From NCBI RefSeq assembly GCF_000975095.1, contig NZ_BBRD01000001.1, forward strand, positions 2,407,444 through 2,471,443: 64,000 nucleotides of DNA. The letters run 5' to 3'. Position numbers and translations under genes: made by a program. The notes beneath the pieces are model-generated. The model was not told the origin of the DNA. It did not search any database and worked only from the letters and a program-made list of their open reading frames with translations. This document shows, piece by piece, positions 1 through 8,910 of this stretch; the first letter of the stretch is position 1; every line of letters starts with the position of its first letter. Origin of the DNA: Demequina aestuarii. GTDB lineage: Bacteria > Actinomycetota > Actinomycetes > Actinomycetales > Demequinaceae.

Positions 1-870
1 GTCGATGCTCGGCGACTCGGAGGAGTTGGCGGGCTCGTTGGGGTCCACGACGACCGTCGCGAGGAGGGTGCTCTCTCCTGTTTCGCTGGTCGACCAGTAC
101 TGAGCGATGAGCCGCGTGTCCATGGGATCGCCCGGGTCGTTGGACCACGTGTCGAGCGAGTCGTCGCAGTGGCCGATTCGCGGGATGCCGGCTCCCGACT
201 CCCCCATCAGCAGGCCGTCCTCATCGCCCCCCGAGCCGTATGCGCTGGACGCCACAACACCCGCGACGGTGTCGTCATCCATCAGCAGCGTGGCGACGCG
301 GTAGGACCGCACCTCGCCACCCCCGGCGATCCTCCACGAGGGCGAGTCTGGGTCCCAGCCAGTCATAATCCCGTCCGGATTGTCGGGGTCCAGCGGCCTC
401 GGCTCCGCGGTGGGGGTGCCGAGCGTGTCCCCCAATGTGGTCAGTTCCGCCTCGAGGAACAGCTCGCGATCGAGCGCCCGCGCATCATGCACCGTGAACC
501 CGGGCGTGAGGTCGAGCTCGTCGCCGCACATCACCGCGCCGGCCCCCCGCAATATCACCTCCGGTTCGCCTTCGCGCACGTCGGCCTCGGACTCGACCGA
601 GTAGCGCCACGGCCCCGCGTTCACCTCCGTCTCCGGTCCGGCGGGCTCGGACTCCCATACCCCGGCCAGCGGCAGCACGAGCCATCCGGCCAGACCGATC
701 ACCGCGACGCCGAGGGCGCCGACCCCGGCCTGAGCCGTCGCCCTCCGCCGCCGACCGCGCGCGATGCCGTCGACGCTGGACGCCACCACCGCATCGGCCG
801 TCAGCCCAGGCGCGACCGCCTCACCGTGCCGCCGTGCCGCACTGCGAAGCGCGTCGTGGAAGTCGCTCAT
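1..870 (-). CDS. Single-span extracellular sensor/anti-sigma-like protein A (3' end outside window)
   Basis: The gene runs off the left edge, so only the first 290 codons are seen. A cytoplasmic N-terminus of about 45 residues ends in the basic cluster RGRRRR. One membrane segment follows (about residues 48-68, GVGALGVAVIGLAGWLVLPL), and the rest is predicted to be extracellular. The start ATG overlaps the stop of the upstream ECF sigma gene (ATGA), so translation is probably coupled. The outer part carries motifs shared with five other proteins here: a Cys-Gly pair in VMCGDELDL followed by FTVHDA, a DG/DD-x-VVAG-type strand, and a later Cys (GHCDD). An anti-sigma or signal-sensing role is inferred from this pairing only. 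No known anti-sigma domain (zinc HxxxCxxC) is visible. Confidence 0.75.
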   Translation of the reverse strand, partial: MSDFHDALRSAARRHGEAVAPGLTADAVVASSVDGIARGRRRRATAQAGVGALGVAVIGLAGWLVLPLAGVWESEPAGPETEVNAGPWRYSVESEADVREGEPEVILRGAGAVMCGDELDLTPGFTVHDARALDRELFLEAELTTLGDTLGTPTAEPRPLDPDNPDGIMTGWDPDSPSWRIAGGGEVRSYRVATLLMDDDTVAGVVASSAYGSGGDEDGLLMGESGAGIPRIGHCDDSLDTWSNDPGDPMDTRLIAQYWSTSETGESTLLATVVVDPNEPANSSESPSID

Positions 871-1403
871 CGCTCGCTCCTCTCGACGACAGGCATTCGC
901 TCCGGTTCGTCGGCGCTCACTCCCAGCACGGGCGCGAGTCGCTGCCGCCCCTCTGCCAGGTACTTCTTGACGGTCCCGTCGCTCAGGCGCATGGCGACCG
1001 CGATGTCCGCGACCGTGAGGTCGTCGTAGAACCGCAGAGCGACGGCGGTGCGCACGCGGGGAGGGAGGCCCGCGAGTGCCCGGCTGATGTCGTCGTGATC
1101 CTCGACGTGTTCGGCATGCTCGTGCGGATCAGGCGTCGCGACCTTGGGGACCAGCCGGCGCCACGTCGCGTCGCGCCGAATGCCGTCAATGTGGAGCGTG
1201 CGCATGGTCGCGCGGACGTAGCCCTCGATGGCGCGATGGTCGTCGAGCCGGCGCCGTTTGACCAGGGTCTTCACCAGCGCCGCCTGCACCAGCTCCTCGG
1301 CGCCGTGATGAGAGCCGGTCAGCACGTAGCCGTAGGCGGCCAGGCGCGACCCCGCCTCGCGGTACACGTCCGCGACCACCTCGGCGATATCCGGCCTGCT
1401 CAT
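867..1403 (-). CDS. ECF-type RNA polymerase sigma factor (SigE-like family), copy A
   Basis: A 178-residue protein with sigma region 2 (about 10-80: RLAAYGYVLTG, EELVQAALVKT, YVRATMRTLHIDGIRR) and region 4 (about 110-160: LPPRVRTAVALRFYDDLTV, then the helix-turn-helix DGTVKKYLAEGRQRL). It should direct RNA polymerase to a small regulon. I chose the ATG at 1403. A GTG three codons upstream (1412) is possible, with the weak GTGAGGG near it serving the ATG. The stop overlaps the start of sensor A by 4 bases. The reading frame stays open far upstream, but that part crosses the palindromic element at 1479-1573 and has no sigma homology. Confidence 0.9.
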   Translation of the reverse strand: MSRPDIAEVVADVYREAGSRLAAYGYVLTGSHHGAEELVQAALVKTLVKRRRLDDHRAIEGYVRATMRTLHIDGIRRDATWRRLVPKVATPDPHEHAEHVEDHDDISRALAGLPPRVRTAVALRFYDDLTVADIAVAMRLSDGTVKKYLAEGRQRLAPVLGVSADEPERMPVVERSER

Positions 1404-1478
1404 GTCCCTCACACCATAGAGACGGTTGAGGGGCGCTCGGGGGTGGGGTGCGACTTCTCCCGGTCCGTCCCACCCACT

Positions 1479-1573
1479 TTCACTACGCACCACTTCTCGC
1501 GCGACACGCCGCGGCATCGGGCCGATGCGGGTGCTGGCCCGGGGTGTCGCGCGCCACAGTGGTTCGTAGTGAA
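1479..1573. repeat. 95-nt palindromic element upstream of sigma A
   Basis: Arms of about 32 nt are imperfect inverted repeats: TTCACTACGCACCACT near the left end answers AGTGGTTCGTAGTGAA at the right end, and GCGCGACAC answers GTGTCGCGC further in. The centre (1514-1528) is a near-perfect palindrome, GCATCGG-G-CCGATGC. The same layout, at the same length, recurs at 3625-3719 upstream of the second sigma gene. Its position suggests a promoter/operator region for the sigma operon; a REP-like element is the alternative. Confidence 0.7.
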
Positions 1574-1624
1574 GAGTGAAGGAGGTGAAAGCGGCCGATG
1601 CACGGGTCCCGTCGGCCGGCGGAG

Positions 1625-3025
1625 TCACCCCTCGTGGAGCTCGGGGATCGACGGCACGCCGTCCACGACCGTGATGGACGTCAGGTCGTACACGTCCCCC
1701 TTCTCCGGCACCACGAGACTGGCGGAGTACTCGCCAGGTTCGACGACACCGGGGCTGGAGCAGTCCCACACCGGGCTCAGCTCGACGAACCACCCCGGCT
1801 CATCGTGCGGGAGGTCGTCGCGCTCGGACCAGCGCGCGTCGAACACCCACATCCCATCGACGCCGCGCAACACGAGTCGCATGTCGCCGACCTCGACCAT
1901 CCGAGAGATGGGACCGGTACCATCCTCACTTCCGTTGACCGGAATCGGGTACCCGCCGACGAGCGCGTCATCTCCGTAGCCATACAGGCGACCGGTCTCG
2001 ATCGTGCTGGGCACCGGAATGCTGCCGACGACGTCTCCGGCGTCACCCGTGCCGGTCACGAAGGCCTGATCGTCCGAGAGCGCGGCGCACTCGAGCCCGC
2101 CGTTCCACTCCCGCACCTCGATGACGGACGCGAGCGCGTCGTCACCCCACGTGTTCCCGAGCAAGCCGGAGTCATCGACCTCAGGCTCACCCAGGCCGGA
2201 GTACTCGATCTCGCCGGCGCTGAACACGATGGTCGCGAGCGGCTCTGGGGACGTCACGTCGCTGGTCCACAGGCGCGTCACCCACACCGGCTCGTATGTT
2301 CCGTCTCCGAACTCGGCCGAGCGGTCCTCGTCCCCGCACTGACCCGGCGACGGCGTCCACTCTGGCAGCCAGTCGTCACCGCCAGGTTCGACGGCGAGCG
2401 ACCCGCCCCCGCCACTGCCACCCCCGGCGACACCTACGCCAACGACCACGCCATCGCGCACGAGAAGCGGCACCTCCACCTGCGCCACGGACTGGATGCC
2501 GTCGAACTCTGATGCGAACCGGAAGTAATGCGTTTCGAACCCGAGGTTGATGCCGGTGGGAGCCGCGTGGTGAGACCCGTCATCGTGAAGCGCCCACGAC
2601 GACGCGCTCGCGACCCATGAGTCATCGAGAACGCTCGCGTCGTGGACTGTGACACCTTCTTCCAGCTCGAACGGGTCGCCACACATCAATTCGGGGTAGG
2701 CCAGCGTGTCCTCGTTGTCGAACGGACCACCGGGCAGTGGCTCGACCGGGGCGCTATCAGAGACCCGGTAGGTCGTCGCGTCGCCACCGACTCCCGCCGG
2801 GTCCGCTACCGTGCCGTTGCCGAGCCCCGGCAGCACGCTCCACGCGCCCACCGCCACCAGAGCGATCCCGGCCACGGCACCCACGCCGCCACCGACCGCG
2901 CGGCGCCGACGGCCCCGGCGCACCCGCGCGCCCAACGCCGCACGCACGTCGCTCGAACTCAAGCGCCGTGCAGACTCGTCGACCGCATCGGCCCCGTGCC
3001 TTCCCAACTCGTCGTGCAGATTCAT
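1625..3025 (-). CDS. Single-span extracellular sensor/anti-sigma-like protein B
   Basis: The protein has 466 residues. Its cytoplasmic N-terminus (about 1-42) ends in RVRRGRRRRA, followed by one membrane segment (about 45-65), then roughly 400 extracellular residues. The start overlaps the sigma B stop (ATGA). Family motifs are visible: LMCGDPFELEEGVTVHDA (near-identical in sensor A), LLVRDGVVVGVGV, a second Cys in QCGDED, and near the C-terminus VWDCSSPG followed by VEPGEYSASL. A short Gly/Ser-rich stretch lies near the DGVVVG strand. Conserved Cys pairs outside the membrane suggest disulfides. An anti-sigma or signal-input role is inferred from the coupled sigma gene; the ligand is unknown. 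Confidence 0.8.
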   Translation of the reverse strand: MNLHDELGRHGADAVDESARRLSSSDVRAALGARVRRGRRRRAVGGGVGAVAGIALVAVGAWSVLPGLGNGTVADPAGVGGDATTYRVSDSAPVEPLPGGPFDNEDTLAYPELMCGDPFELEEGVTVHDASVLDDSWVASASSWALHDDGSHHAAPTGINLGFETHYFRFASEFDGIQSVAQVEVPLLVRDGVVVGVGVAGGGSGGGGSLAVEPGGDDWLPEWTPSPGQCGDEDRSAEFGDGTYEPVWVTRLWTSDVTSPEPLATIVFSAGEIEYSGLGEPEVDDSGLLGNTWGDDALASVIEVREWNGGLECAALSDDQAFVTGTGDAGDVVGSIPVPSTIETGRLYGYGDDALVGGYPIPVNGSEDGTGPISRMVEVGDMRLVLRGVDGMWVFDARWSERDDLPHDEPGWFVELSPVWDCSSPGVVEPGEYSASLVVPEKGDVYDLTSITVVDGVPSIPELHEG

Positions 3026-3561
3026 GACCGTCCCTCCGTCTCCACCACTGCGACGCGTTCGACATCGAAGGTCGCGTCATCACCTACTTCGACCGCGAGC
3101 CGGTCGAGGGCTTCCGAGAGATACCGCTTGACCGTCCCGGTCGCGAGACCCATCTCGTGCGCCACGTCAACGACCGTGAGGTCGTCGTAGAAGCGCAGCA
3201 CCACCGCGGTGCGTTGGCGCGGACTGAGCGCGCCGAGCGCCCTGCCCACCGCATCGGCCGCATGAATGCGGTCGGTGGCGTCGGGCACCTCGTCGCGGAC
3301 AGCCTGACCGGGCATGAGTCGCCGCCACACCTTGTCGCGGCGCAGACCGTCGAGGTGCAGGGTGCGCATCGCGGCGCGCACGTAGCCCTCGGCAGCAGCG
3401 GCATTGGGGATGCGGCGGCGACGCACGAAGACCTTCACGATCGCGTCTTGCACCAGGTCCTCGCCAGCGTGCTGCGAACCCGTCAGCAGGTAGCCGTAGG
3501 CGGCGAGCCGCCTCGAAGCGCGCTCGAGCATCTCGCTCAGCAACTCGTCATCCGCAGTCAC
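3022..3561 (-). CDS. ECF-type RNA polymerase sigma factor (SigE-like family), copy B
   Basis: This is a close paralogue of copy A, with region 2 (RLAAYGYLLTGSQHAGEDLV, YVRAAMRTLHLDGLRR) and region 4 (LSPRQRTAVVLRFYDDLTV, TGTVKRYLSEALDRL). I prefer the GTG at 3561 (product about 179 residues, starting M-TADDELL) because GAGAGGGG lies 5 nt before it. An in-frame ATG at 3582 has no visible ribosome site. The stop overlaps the start of sensor B by 4 bases. The homologous 95-nt palindromic element lies about 60 nt upstream, as it does for copy A. Confidence 0.9.
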   Translation of the reverse strand: MTADDELLSEMLERASRRLAAYGYLLTGSQHAGEDLVQDAIVKVFVRRRRIPNAAAAEGYVRAAMRTLHLDGLRRDKVWRRLMPGQAVRDEVPDATDRIHAADAVGRALGALSPRQRTAVVLRFYDDLTVVDVAHEMGLATGTVKRYLSEALDRLAVEVGDDATFDVERVAVVETEGRS

Positions 3562-3624
3562 GGGTGCCCCTCTCGTCGGCATAAGAACGGCCGATGCGCG
3601 CGAAGGGTTGTGGTCGCCCCGCCG

Positions 3625-3719
3625 TCAACTGCGAACCACTTTCCCAGCGACACGCCGGGGCATCCGGCCGATGCGCGGGTCACCGTGGGCGTGTCTGCGA
3701 AAGATGGGTTCGGAGTTGA
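3625..3719. repeat. 95-nt palindromic element upstream of sigma B
   Basis: Left arm TCAACTGCGAACCACTTTC with GCGACACGCC answers right arm GGCGTGTCTGCGAAAG with GGTTCGGAGTTGA. The centre (3660-3674, GCATCCGGCCGATGC) is a slightly imperfect palindrome. It aligns to the element at 1479-1573 over most of its length (shared core GCGACACGCCGSGGCATC, S being C or G). The two elements probably were duplicated together with the sigma/sensor module. Confidence 0.7.
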
Positions 3720-3747
3720 TGAGGGGGGAGACAGCCGGGCCGCCTCA

Positions 3748-5310
3748 TCAGCCGGCGAGGATGAGCTGGGTCACGCGCAACTGGTGCGCGTCGAGCCGAC
3801 GCGCGGCCCACGCCACGACCGGCCACGACGCGGCGATGCTCGCCGCGAGCGCCCCGAGCGCGATGACGAGCCCGAGCCCGAGCCCCCCAACGGCCCAGAT
3901 CACCCCTGCCGCGATGCCGATGGTGGTGAACACCAGCAGGATGGCACCCAAGTGCCAGAACGCCGCGACGGTGCGGCCATCGGATTTCTTGTCGGCGTCG
4001 TACGGTGCGATCACCGACACCGCAGCGCCCACGGCCGTCGCCCACAGCGCGGCCGCCGCCCCGCAGATCAAGGCGCCCACCACGTCGACCTCAAGGAACC
4101 CCAGGGCGGCCTCAACCGCGACGAAGACCACCAGCGCCGCGAGCGCGATGGTCGCGACCACGACCGCTTTGCCCACCAGCACGGCCCGCATCGGCGCGCC
4201 TGAGATCACCGAGAACTCCGCGCCCGCACCGTCGTAGTTCAGCAGACCGGTGCTCAGGGAGACCGCGACCAAGCCCCCGAGCATGGCCCCAGCAAGAGCG
4301 AAGCTCGCGTCGACTCCCAAAGAATGGGCGAGAAAGCCTCCGATGCCCAAGGAGGTCAGCGTCTGTTGGGCTGCACGCGGCTTACGAAAGAAGAGGTAGC
4401 GCGCGTACTGGGCGGCCGCCGCTCCGCCGGGGCTCTTCGGCGACAGCCGCAGCAGGCCACCCGTCAGGGCGAGGCGAGTGCCGGCGCGCGGAGACCGCCT
4501 GCGTCGAGCCGGAGACTGCAATCCGCCGCGCTCCTTGCGGGCCAGCACCCATACCCACAGCGCGATCGCCGCGATCACCCAGGCGAGCGCGTAGGCGGCG
4601 CGACCCAGCGCGACCACGGCATCTCCCGCATCGAGGTCGAGGGCCATCTGCAACGATGCCCCCGGCGGCGTCCAGGCCAGCAGCACGGCGACCACACTAT
4701 CGGAGACGCCGTTGACGAGCGCCTCAGGATTGCGGGTGAGGATCTGGATGCCGACGTAGAAGCCGACGCCGAGCAAGCCGGACGCCATGAGAGCGACGTC
4801 CCGGCCGCGGCGGGAGGCGGTCGCGCGGCTGAGCATCGCCTGCAACGCCCGGGACCAGGCGACACACATGACCGTGAACACCACCGCGCCCACGAGGGCG
4901 AGGGCACGTGCGCCCCAGCCGATGCCGGGCGCGAACACTGCCCCGAGGGCCGCAAGAAGCGTGCCCGTCGCGGTGGGCGCCACCAACCCGCCCAACAGCA
5001 GTCCGGAGACCTTCTCGCGCGCCGTCAGGGGGTACATCTCGAGCCGGGCGGGATCGACGGTCTGGTCCTGCAGGGCGGGAGTGATCAGCGGCATCAGCAG
5101 CCAGCCCAGGAAGATCACCGTCAGCACCGCCAGCGCGGCAGCGCCGTCGCCGTCCAGCCACAGCAGGAAGGCGACGAGCGCGCCCGTCGCCACGCCCGCA
5201 CCCACAGCGAGCAGCCACATGCCGATGATGATCACGCCACGGGTGGACGACCACGACCCACGGCCCGAGCGCTGGATCGCGAGGCGCAGCCTCAGGAGGA
5301 CGACAGCCAC
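3748..5310 (-). CDS. ABC-2-type transporter permease (multi-span)
   Basis: The product has 520 residues, almost entirely hydrophobic, with about 12 predicted membrane segments. A charged central loop carries KERGGLQSPARRRR. It is the membrane partner of the ATPase encoded immediately upstream: the two genes overlap by 19 bases, and I place the start at the GTG at 5310, with GGGGAA a few bases before it. The substrate cannot be read from the sequence. Two-gene ATPase/large-permease exporters of this kind are common in actinobacteria, often with unknown cargo. Confidence 0.8.
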   Translation of the reverse strand: MAVVLLRLRLAIQRSGRGSWSSTRGVIIIGMWLLAVGAGVATGALVAFLLWLDGDGAAALAVLTVIFLGWLLMPLITPALQDQTVDPARLEMYPLTAREKVSGLLLGGLVAPTATGTLLAALGAVFAPGIGWGARALALVGAVVFTVMCVAWSRALQAMLSRATASRRGRDVALMASGLLGVGFYVGIQILTRNPEALVNGVSDSVVAVLLAWTPPGASLQMALDLDAGDAVVALGRAAYALAWVIAAIALWVWVLARKERGGLQSPARRRRSPRAGTRLALTGGLLRLSPKSPGGAAAAQYARYLFFRKPRAAQQTLTSLGIGGFLAHSLGVDASFALAGAMLGGLVAVSLSTGLLNYDGAGAEFSVISGAPMRAVLVGKAVVVATIALAALVVFVAVEAALGFLEVDVVGALICGAAAALWATAVGAAVSVIAPYDADKKSDGRTVAAFWHLGAILLVFTTIGIAAGVIWAVGGLGLGLVIALGALAASIAASWPVVAWAARRLDAHQLRVTQLILAG

Positions 5311-6059
5311 GACAGTTCCCCGTCGTCGATCGCCCGGCGTCCCACGAGATCGACGAACGCCTGCTGCAGAGATGGAGCGCTGCCGCGCACCTCCGGCACC
5401 GTCCCCTCCACGCGGACCGCTCCGCCGGCGATCACCACCACCCGATCGCACAGCCGCTCCACCACGTCCATCACGTGGCTGGAGAACACGACGGTGCCGC
5501 CCCCCGCACGGTAGCGATGCAGCATCTCCTCCATCACCTGGGTGTTCACGGGATCGAGTGACCCGAACGGCTCGTCGAGGATGAGCACCCGGGGGCTGTG
5601 CAGGAGCGCCACCGCGAGGCCGATGCGCTTGGTCATGCCCAACGAGTAGTCAGCGATCATGCGGTTCTCGTCGTCGGTCATCGCGAGGATCCGCAGCAGC
5701 TCGTCCGCACGGCGAGTGATCTCGGCAGGGTCCATGCGACGCAGCAGGCCCGCGTACTCCAGCATCTCGCGCCCCGACAGCCGGTCGAACAGGGCAGGGT
5801 TGTCTGCCACGAATCCCAGTCGCCCCTTGGCTTCGCGCGGATCCGGCCACACCGCCACGCCGTCGACCTCGACCTCGCCCGCATCGGGCTGCAGTGCGCC
5901 GATCATCATGCGGAGCGCCGTGGTCTTGCCCGCGCCGTTGGGACCCGCGATCCCGTAGAAGGCCCCGCGCGGGATGTCCAGGTCGAGCCCGGCCACGGCG
6001 CGCGTGTGTCCGAACGCCTTGTGCAGTCCACGCACCCGCACAGCAGACGCGTCAAGCAT
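5292..6059 (-). CDS. ABC transporter ATP-binding protein
   Basis: A 255-residue ABC-2-type ATPase. Walker A is GPNGAGKTT (about residues 39-47), the signature is the variant YSLGMTKR in place of LSGGQ, and Walker B is VLILDEP, followed by a D-loop (GSLDP) and the switch His in SSHVMD. It is transcribed with the overlapping permease gene downstream, the likely pair forming an exporter. Only about 40 bases separate it from the topA stop further along the strand, so the order topA to ATPase to permease could be one transcript. Confidence 0.88.
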   Translation of the reverse strand: MLDASAVRVRGLHKAFGHTRAVAGLDLDIPRGAFYGIAGPNGAGKTTALRMMIGALQPDAGEVEVDGVAVWPDPREAKGRLGFVADNPALFDRLSGREMLEYAGLLRRMDPAEITRRADELLRILAMTDDENRMIADYSLGMTKRIGLAVALLHSPRVLILDEPFGSLDPVNTQVMEEMLHRYRAGGGTVVFSSHVMDVVERLCDRVVVIAGGAVRVEGTVPEVRGSAPSLQQAFVDLVGRRAIDDGELSWLSSS

Positions 6060-6100
6060 GAGTCCCCCTCTGCCGAGCCGCCTGCGGCGGTCGGCGCGAC

Positions 6101-8761
6101 CTACTTCTTCTTCGGAGCCGCCTTCTTCGCGGCAGGCTTCTTCTTCGCGGGAGCGCGCTTCTTCTTGGCGGGGCCCTTGGCGCGCTTCTCCTGCAGGAGC
6201 TCGATGGCACGCTCGGAGGTCATGCCCTCGACCGTGTCGCCGCGCGGGATCGTCACGTTGGTCTCGCCGTCGGTGATGTACTCGCCGAACCGGCCTTCCT
6301 TGATGACGATGGCCTTCTTGCTGACCGGATCCTCGCCCAGCTCCTTGAGCGGGGGCTTGGCGGCGGGACGGCCGCGGCCGCGCTTGGGCTCGGAGTAGAT
6401 CTTCAGCGCCTCCTCGAGGGTGACGGTGAACATCTGGGCCTCGGTCTCGAGCGAGCGCGAGTCCGTGCCCTTCTTGAGGTACGGGCCGTAACGGCCGTTC
6501 TGCGCCGTGATGACGTCGCCGGACTCCGGGTCCTTGCCGACCTCACGAGGAAGGCTCATCAAGGTGAGCGCGTCGTCGAGGGTGATGGTCTCCAGCGACA
6601 TCGACTTGAGCAGGCTCGCCGTGGCGGGCTTGCCCTTGGCGTCCTCGGGCAGCACCTCGGTGACGTACGGGCCGTAGCGTCCGCCCTTGGCCACGATCTC
6701 GTAGCCGGTCTCGGGGTGCTTGCCCAGCGAGCGCTCGTCGCCGCCCTGGTTCTCGAAGAGTTCGAGCGCCTTGGCGACCGTGAGCTCGTCGGGGGCGAGA
6801 TCCTCGGGGATCGAGGCAGTCTGCCGTTCGCCGTCGACCATCCGCTCGACGTACGGTCCGTAGCGACCGGGTCGCGCGGCGATTCCCTCGCCGATCTCGA
6901 ACGTGTTGATGGCCTTGGCGTCGATGTCGCCCAGCGACTCGACCAGGTTCTTCAGGCCCTCGGGTCCGTCGCCGTCGGCGCCGAAGTAGAACTCGTGGAG
7001 CCACGCCCGCTGGTCGCGCTCGCCGGTGGCGATGCGGTCGAGCCCCGCCTCCATCTCGGCGGTGAACGCATAGTCCACCAGCGTGGGGAAGTGCTGCTCG
7101 AGCAGACGCACGATCGCAAAGGCGATCCACGTGGGCACGAGCGTCTGCTTGTCGATCCGCACGTACTCCCGCGCGACCAGTACGTCCACGGTCGACGCGT
7201 ACGTGGACGGGCGGCCCAGCTTGCGGTCCTCGAGCTCCTGGATCATGCCGCCCTGAGTGAAGCGCGGCGGCGGCGTGGTCGCGTGCGTGATGGGCTCGAG
7301 ATCCTCGGCCTCGACCTGCTGACCCTCGGCGAGCTGCGGCAGGCGCTTGTCCTTGTCCTGCGTGGCTTCCTTGGTGTCATCCTCGTAGCGCGAGCGCTCC
7401 TTGGACTCCTCGTACGCCGCCAGGAACCCCGGCGACGTGATGATGGTGCCGGAAGCGGAGAACTCCACCGCGTGCCCGGCCGCGGTCTTCGCGCCGATGC
7501 GCACCGTCGAGGTGCTGCCCACCGCATCGGCCATCTGCGAGGCCACGGTGCGCTTCCAGATCATCTCGTACATGCGGAACTCGTCGCCCGACAGCTCGCC
7601 GCGCACCGAGGCCGGCGTGCGGAACTTGTCGCCGGCGGGCCGGATCGCCTCGTGCGCCTCCTGCGCGTTCGTGTCCTGGCTGGCGTAGACGCGAGGCGAC
7701 GATGCGACCGAGTCAGAGCCGTAGAGCTCGGAAGCCTGCGCCCGGGCGGCACGGATGGCCTCTCCCGACAGCGCCGGCGAGTCGGACCTCATATAGGTGA
7801 TGTAGCCGCGCTGGTACAGGCCCTGCGCCACGCCCATCGCCTGGCGAGCGCCGAGGCGCATCTTGCGGCTGGCCTCCTGGATGAGCGACGACGTGATGAA
7901 GGGGGCGGCCGGCCTGCGCTTGTAGGGCTTGGACTCGACGCTCGACACGGAATAGGAGGAGTGGGCGAGGCCCGATGCGAGGGCTCCGGCCTCTCCAGCC
8001 GTCACGTGGTGCACCTTGGCGTTCTTCAGCACGCCGCGGTCGTCGAAGTCCTTGCCGGTCGCGACTCGCTTGCCGTCGACCGTGGTGAGGCGCGCGGTGA
8101 AGCCCTTGCCCGCATCGGCCCCCTCGGAGGCGGTGAAGGTCGCGGTGAGGTCCCAGTACTCTGCGGACTGGAACGCCATGCGCTCCTTCTCGCGGTCCAC
8201 GACGAGGCGCAGCGCGACGGACTGCACGCGACCGGCGCTCAGGCCCTGCTGAATCTTGCGCCACAGCACCGGCGAGACCTCGTAGCCGTAGAGGCGGTCG
8301 AGCACGCGGCGCGCCTCCTGGGCTTCCACGAGCTCCATGTCGATGTCGCGCGGGTTCGCCAGGGCACGCTCGATGCCCTCGCGGGTGATCTCATGGAATG
8401 CCAGGCGCTTCACGGGGACCTTGGGCTTCAACACCTCGAGCAGGTGCCACGCGATGGCCTCCCCCTCGCGGTCCTCATCCGTCGCGAGGTAGAGCTCGTC
8501 GGCACCCTTGAGCGCACGCTTGAGATCAGCCACCAGCTTCTTCTTCTCGGGGCTCACCACATAGAACGGTGCGAAGCCGTTCTCGACGTCGACCGCGAAC
8601 TTGCCGAGCGATCCCGTCTTCTTGTCGGCGGGCATCTCCGAGGGCTGGGGAAGGTCGCGAATGTGCCCGACGGACGACACCACCTCGTAGTCGGCACCCA
8701 GGTAGCCGCCGATCGTGCGCGACTTGGTGGGTGACTCGACGATCACGAGCTTGTGCGTCAT
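6101..8761 (-). CDS. topA: DNA topoisomerase I
   Basis: An 886-residue type IA topoisomerase that relaxes negative supercoils by a 5'-phosphotyrosine intermediate. The TOPRIM domain is at the N-terminus (LVIVESPTKSRTIGGYLG, then the acidic DEDREGEAIAWH). The catalytic Tyr lies in GYITYMRSDS. The C-terminal part has four or five repeats built around GRYGPYV / GRFGEYI rather than Cys4 zinc fingers. The tail is about 30 residues rich in Lys, Ala and Pro (AKKKRAPAKKKPAAKK). Both features are typical of actinobacterial TopA and aid processivity and DNA binding. The start is divergent from the phosphatase gene at 8911, leaving a 149-nt shared upstream region. Confidence 0.98.
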   Translation of the reverse strand: MTHKLVIVESPTKSRTIGGYLGADYEVVSSVGHIRDLPQPSEMPADKKTGSLGKFAVDVENGFAPFYVVSPEKKKLVADLKRALKGADELYLATDEDREGEAIAWHLLEVLKPKVPVKRLAFHEITREGIERALANPRDIDMELVEAQEARRVLDRLYGYEVSPVLWRKIQQGLSAGRVQSVALRLVVDREKERMAFQSAEYWDLTATFTASEGADAGKGFTARLTTVDGKRVATGKDFDDRGVLKNAKVHHVTAGEAGALASGLAHSSYSVSSVESKPYKRRPAAPFITSSLIQEASRKMRLGARQAMGVAQGLYQRGYITYMRSDSPALSGEAIRAARAQASELYGSDSVASSPRVYASQDTNAQEAHEAIRPAGDKFRTPASVRGELSGDEFRMYEMIWKRTVASQMADAVGSTSTVRIGAKTAAGHAVEFSASGTIITSPGFLAAYEESKERSRYEDDTKEATQDKDKRLPQLAEGQQVEAEDLEPITHATTPPPRFTQGGMIQELEDRKLGRPSTYASTVDVLVAREYVRIDKQTLVPTWIAFAIVRLLEQHFPTLVDYAFTAEMEAGLDRIATGERDQRAWLHEFYFGADGDGPEGLKNLVESLGDIDAKAINTFEIGEGIAARPGRYGPYVERMVDGERQTASIPEDLAPDELTVAKALELFENQGGDERSLGKHPETGYEIVAKGGRYGPYVTEVLPEDAKGKPATASLLKSMSLETITLDDALTLMSLPREVGKDPESGDVITAQNGRYGPYLKKGTDSRSLETEAQMFTVTLEEALKIYSEPKRGRGRPAAKPPLKELGEDPVSKKAIVIKEGRFGEYITDGETNVTIPRGDTVEGMTSERAIELLQEKRAKGPAKKKRAPAKKKPAAKKAAPKKK

Positions 8762-8910
8762 CTGCTCCTGCTTTCGGGTGGGGGCGACTCCTGCGCAACG
8801 GGCGGGAGACGCTCACAGAATACATACGGTGCGCGCAGAGTCGAACGGGACCGGTCCCGCAATGCTCTGCCGTTCACCCCGCCGCCACCCGGCTCTGTCA
8901 CCATGGGGGT

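Noticed and set aside
3157..4203. Long plus-strand frame across sigma B and the permease 3' end.
   Set aside because: It is antisense to two recognisable genes and strongly enriched in Arg and His; a shadow frame.
6716..8734. Long open frame of about 670 codons on the plus strand.
   Set aside because: It lies fully antisense to topA. High GC leaves antisense frames open; the product has no recognisable domain and the topA motifs are unambiguous.
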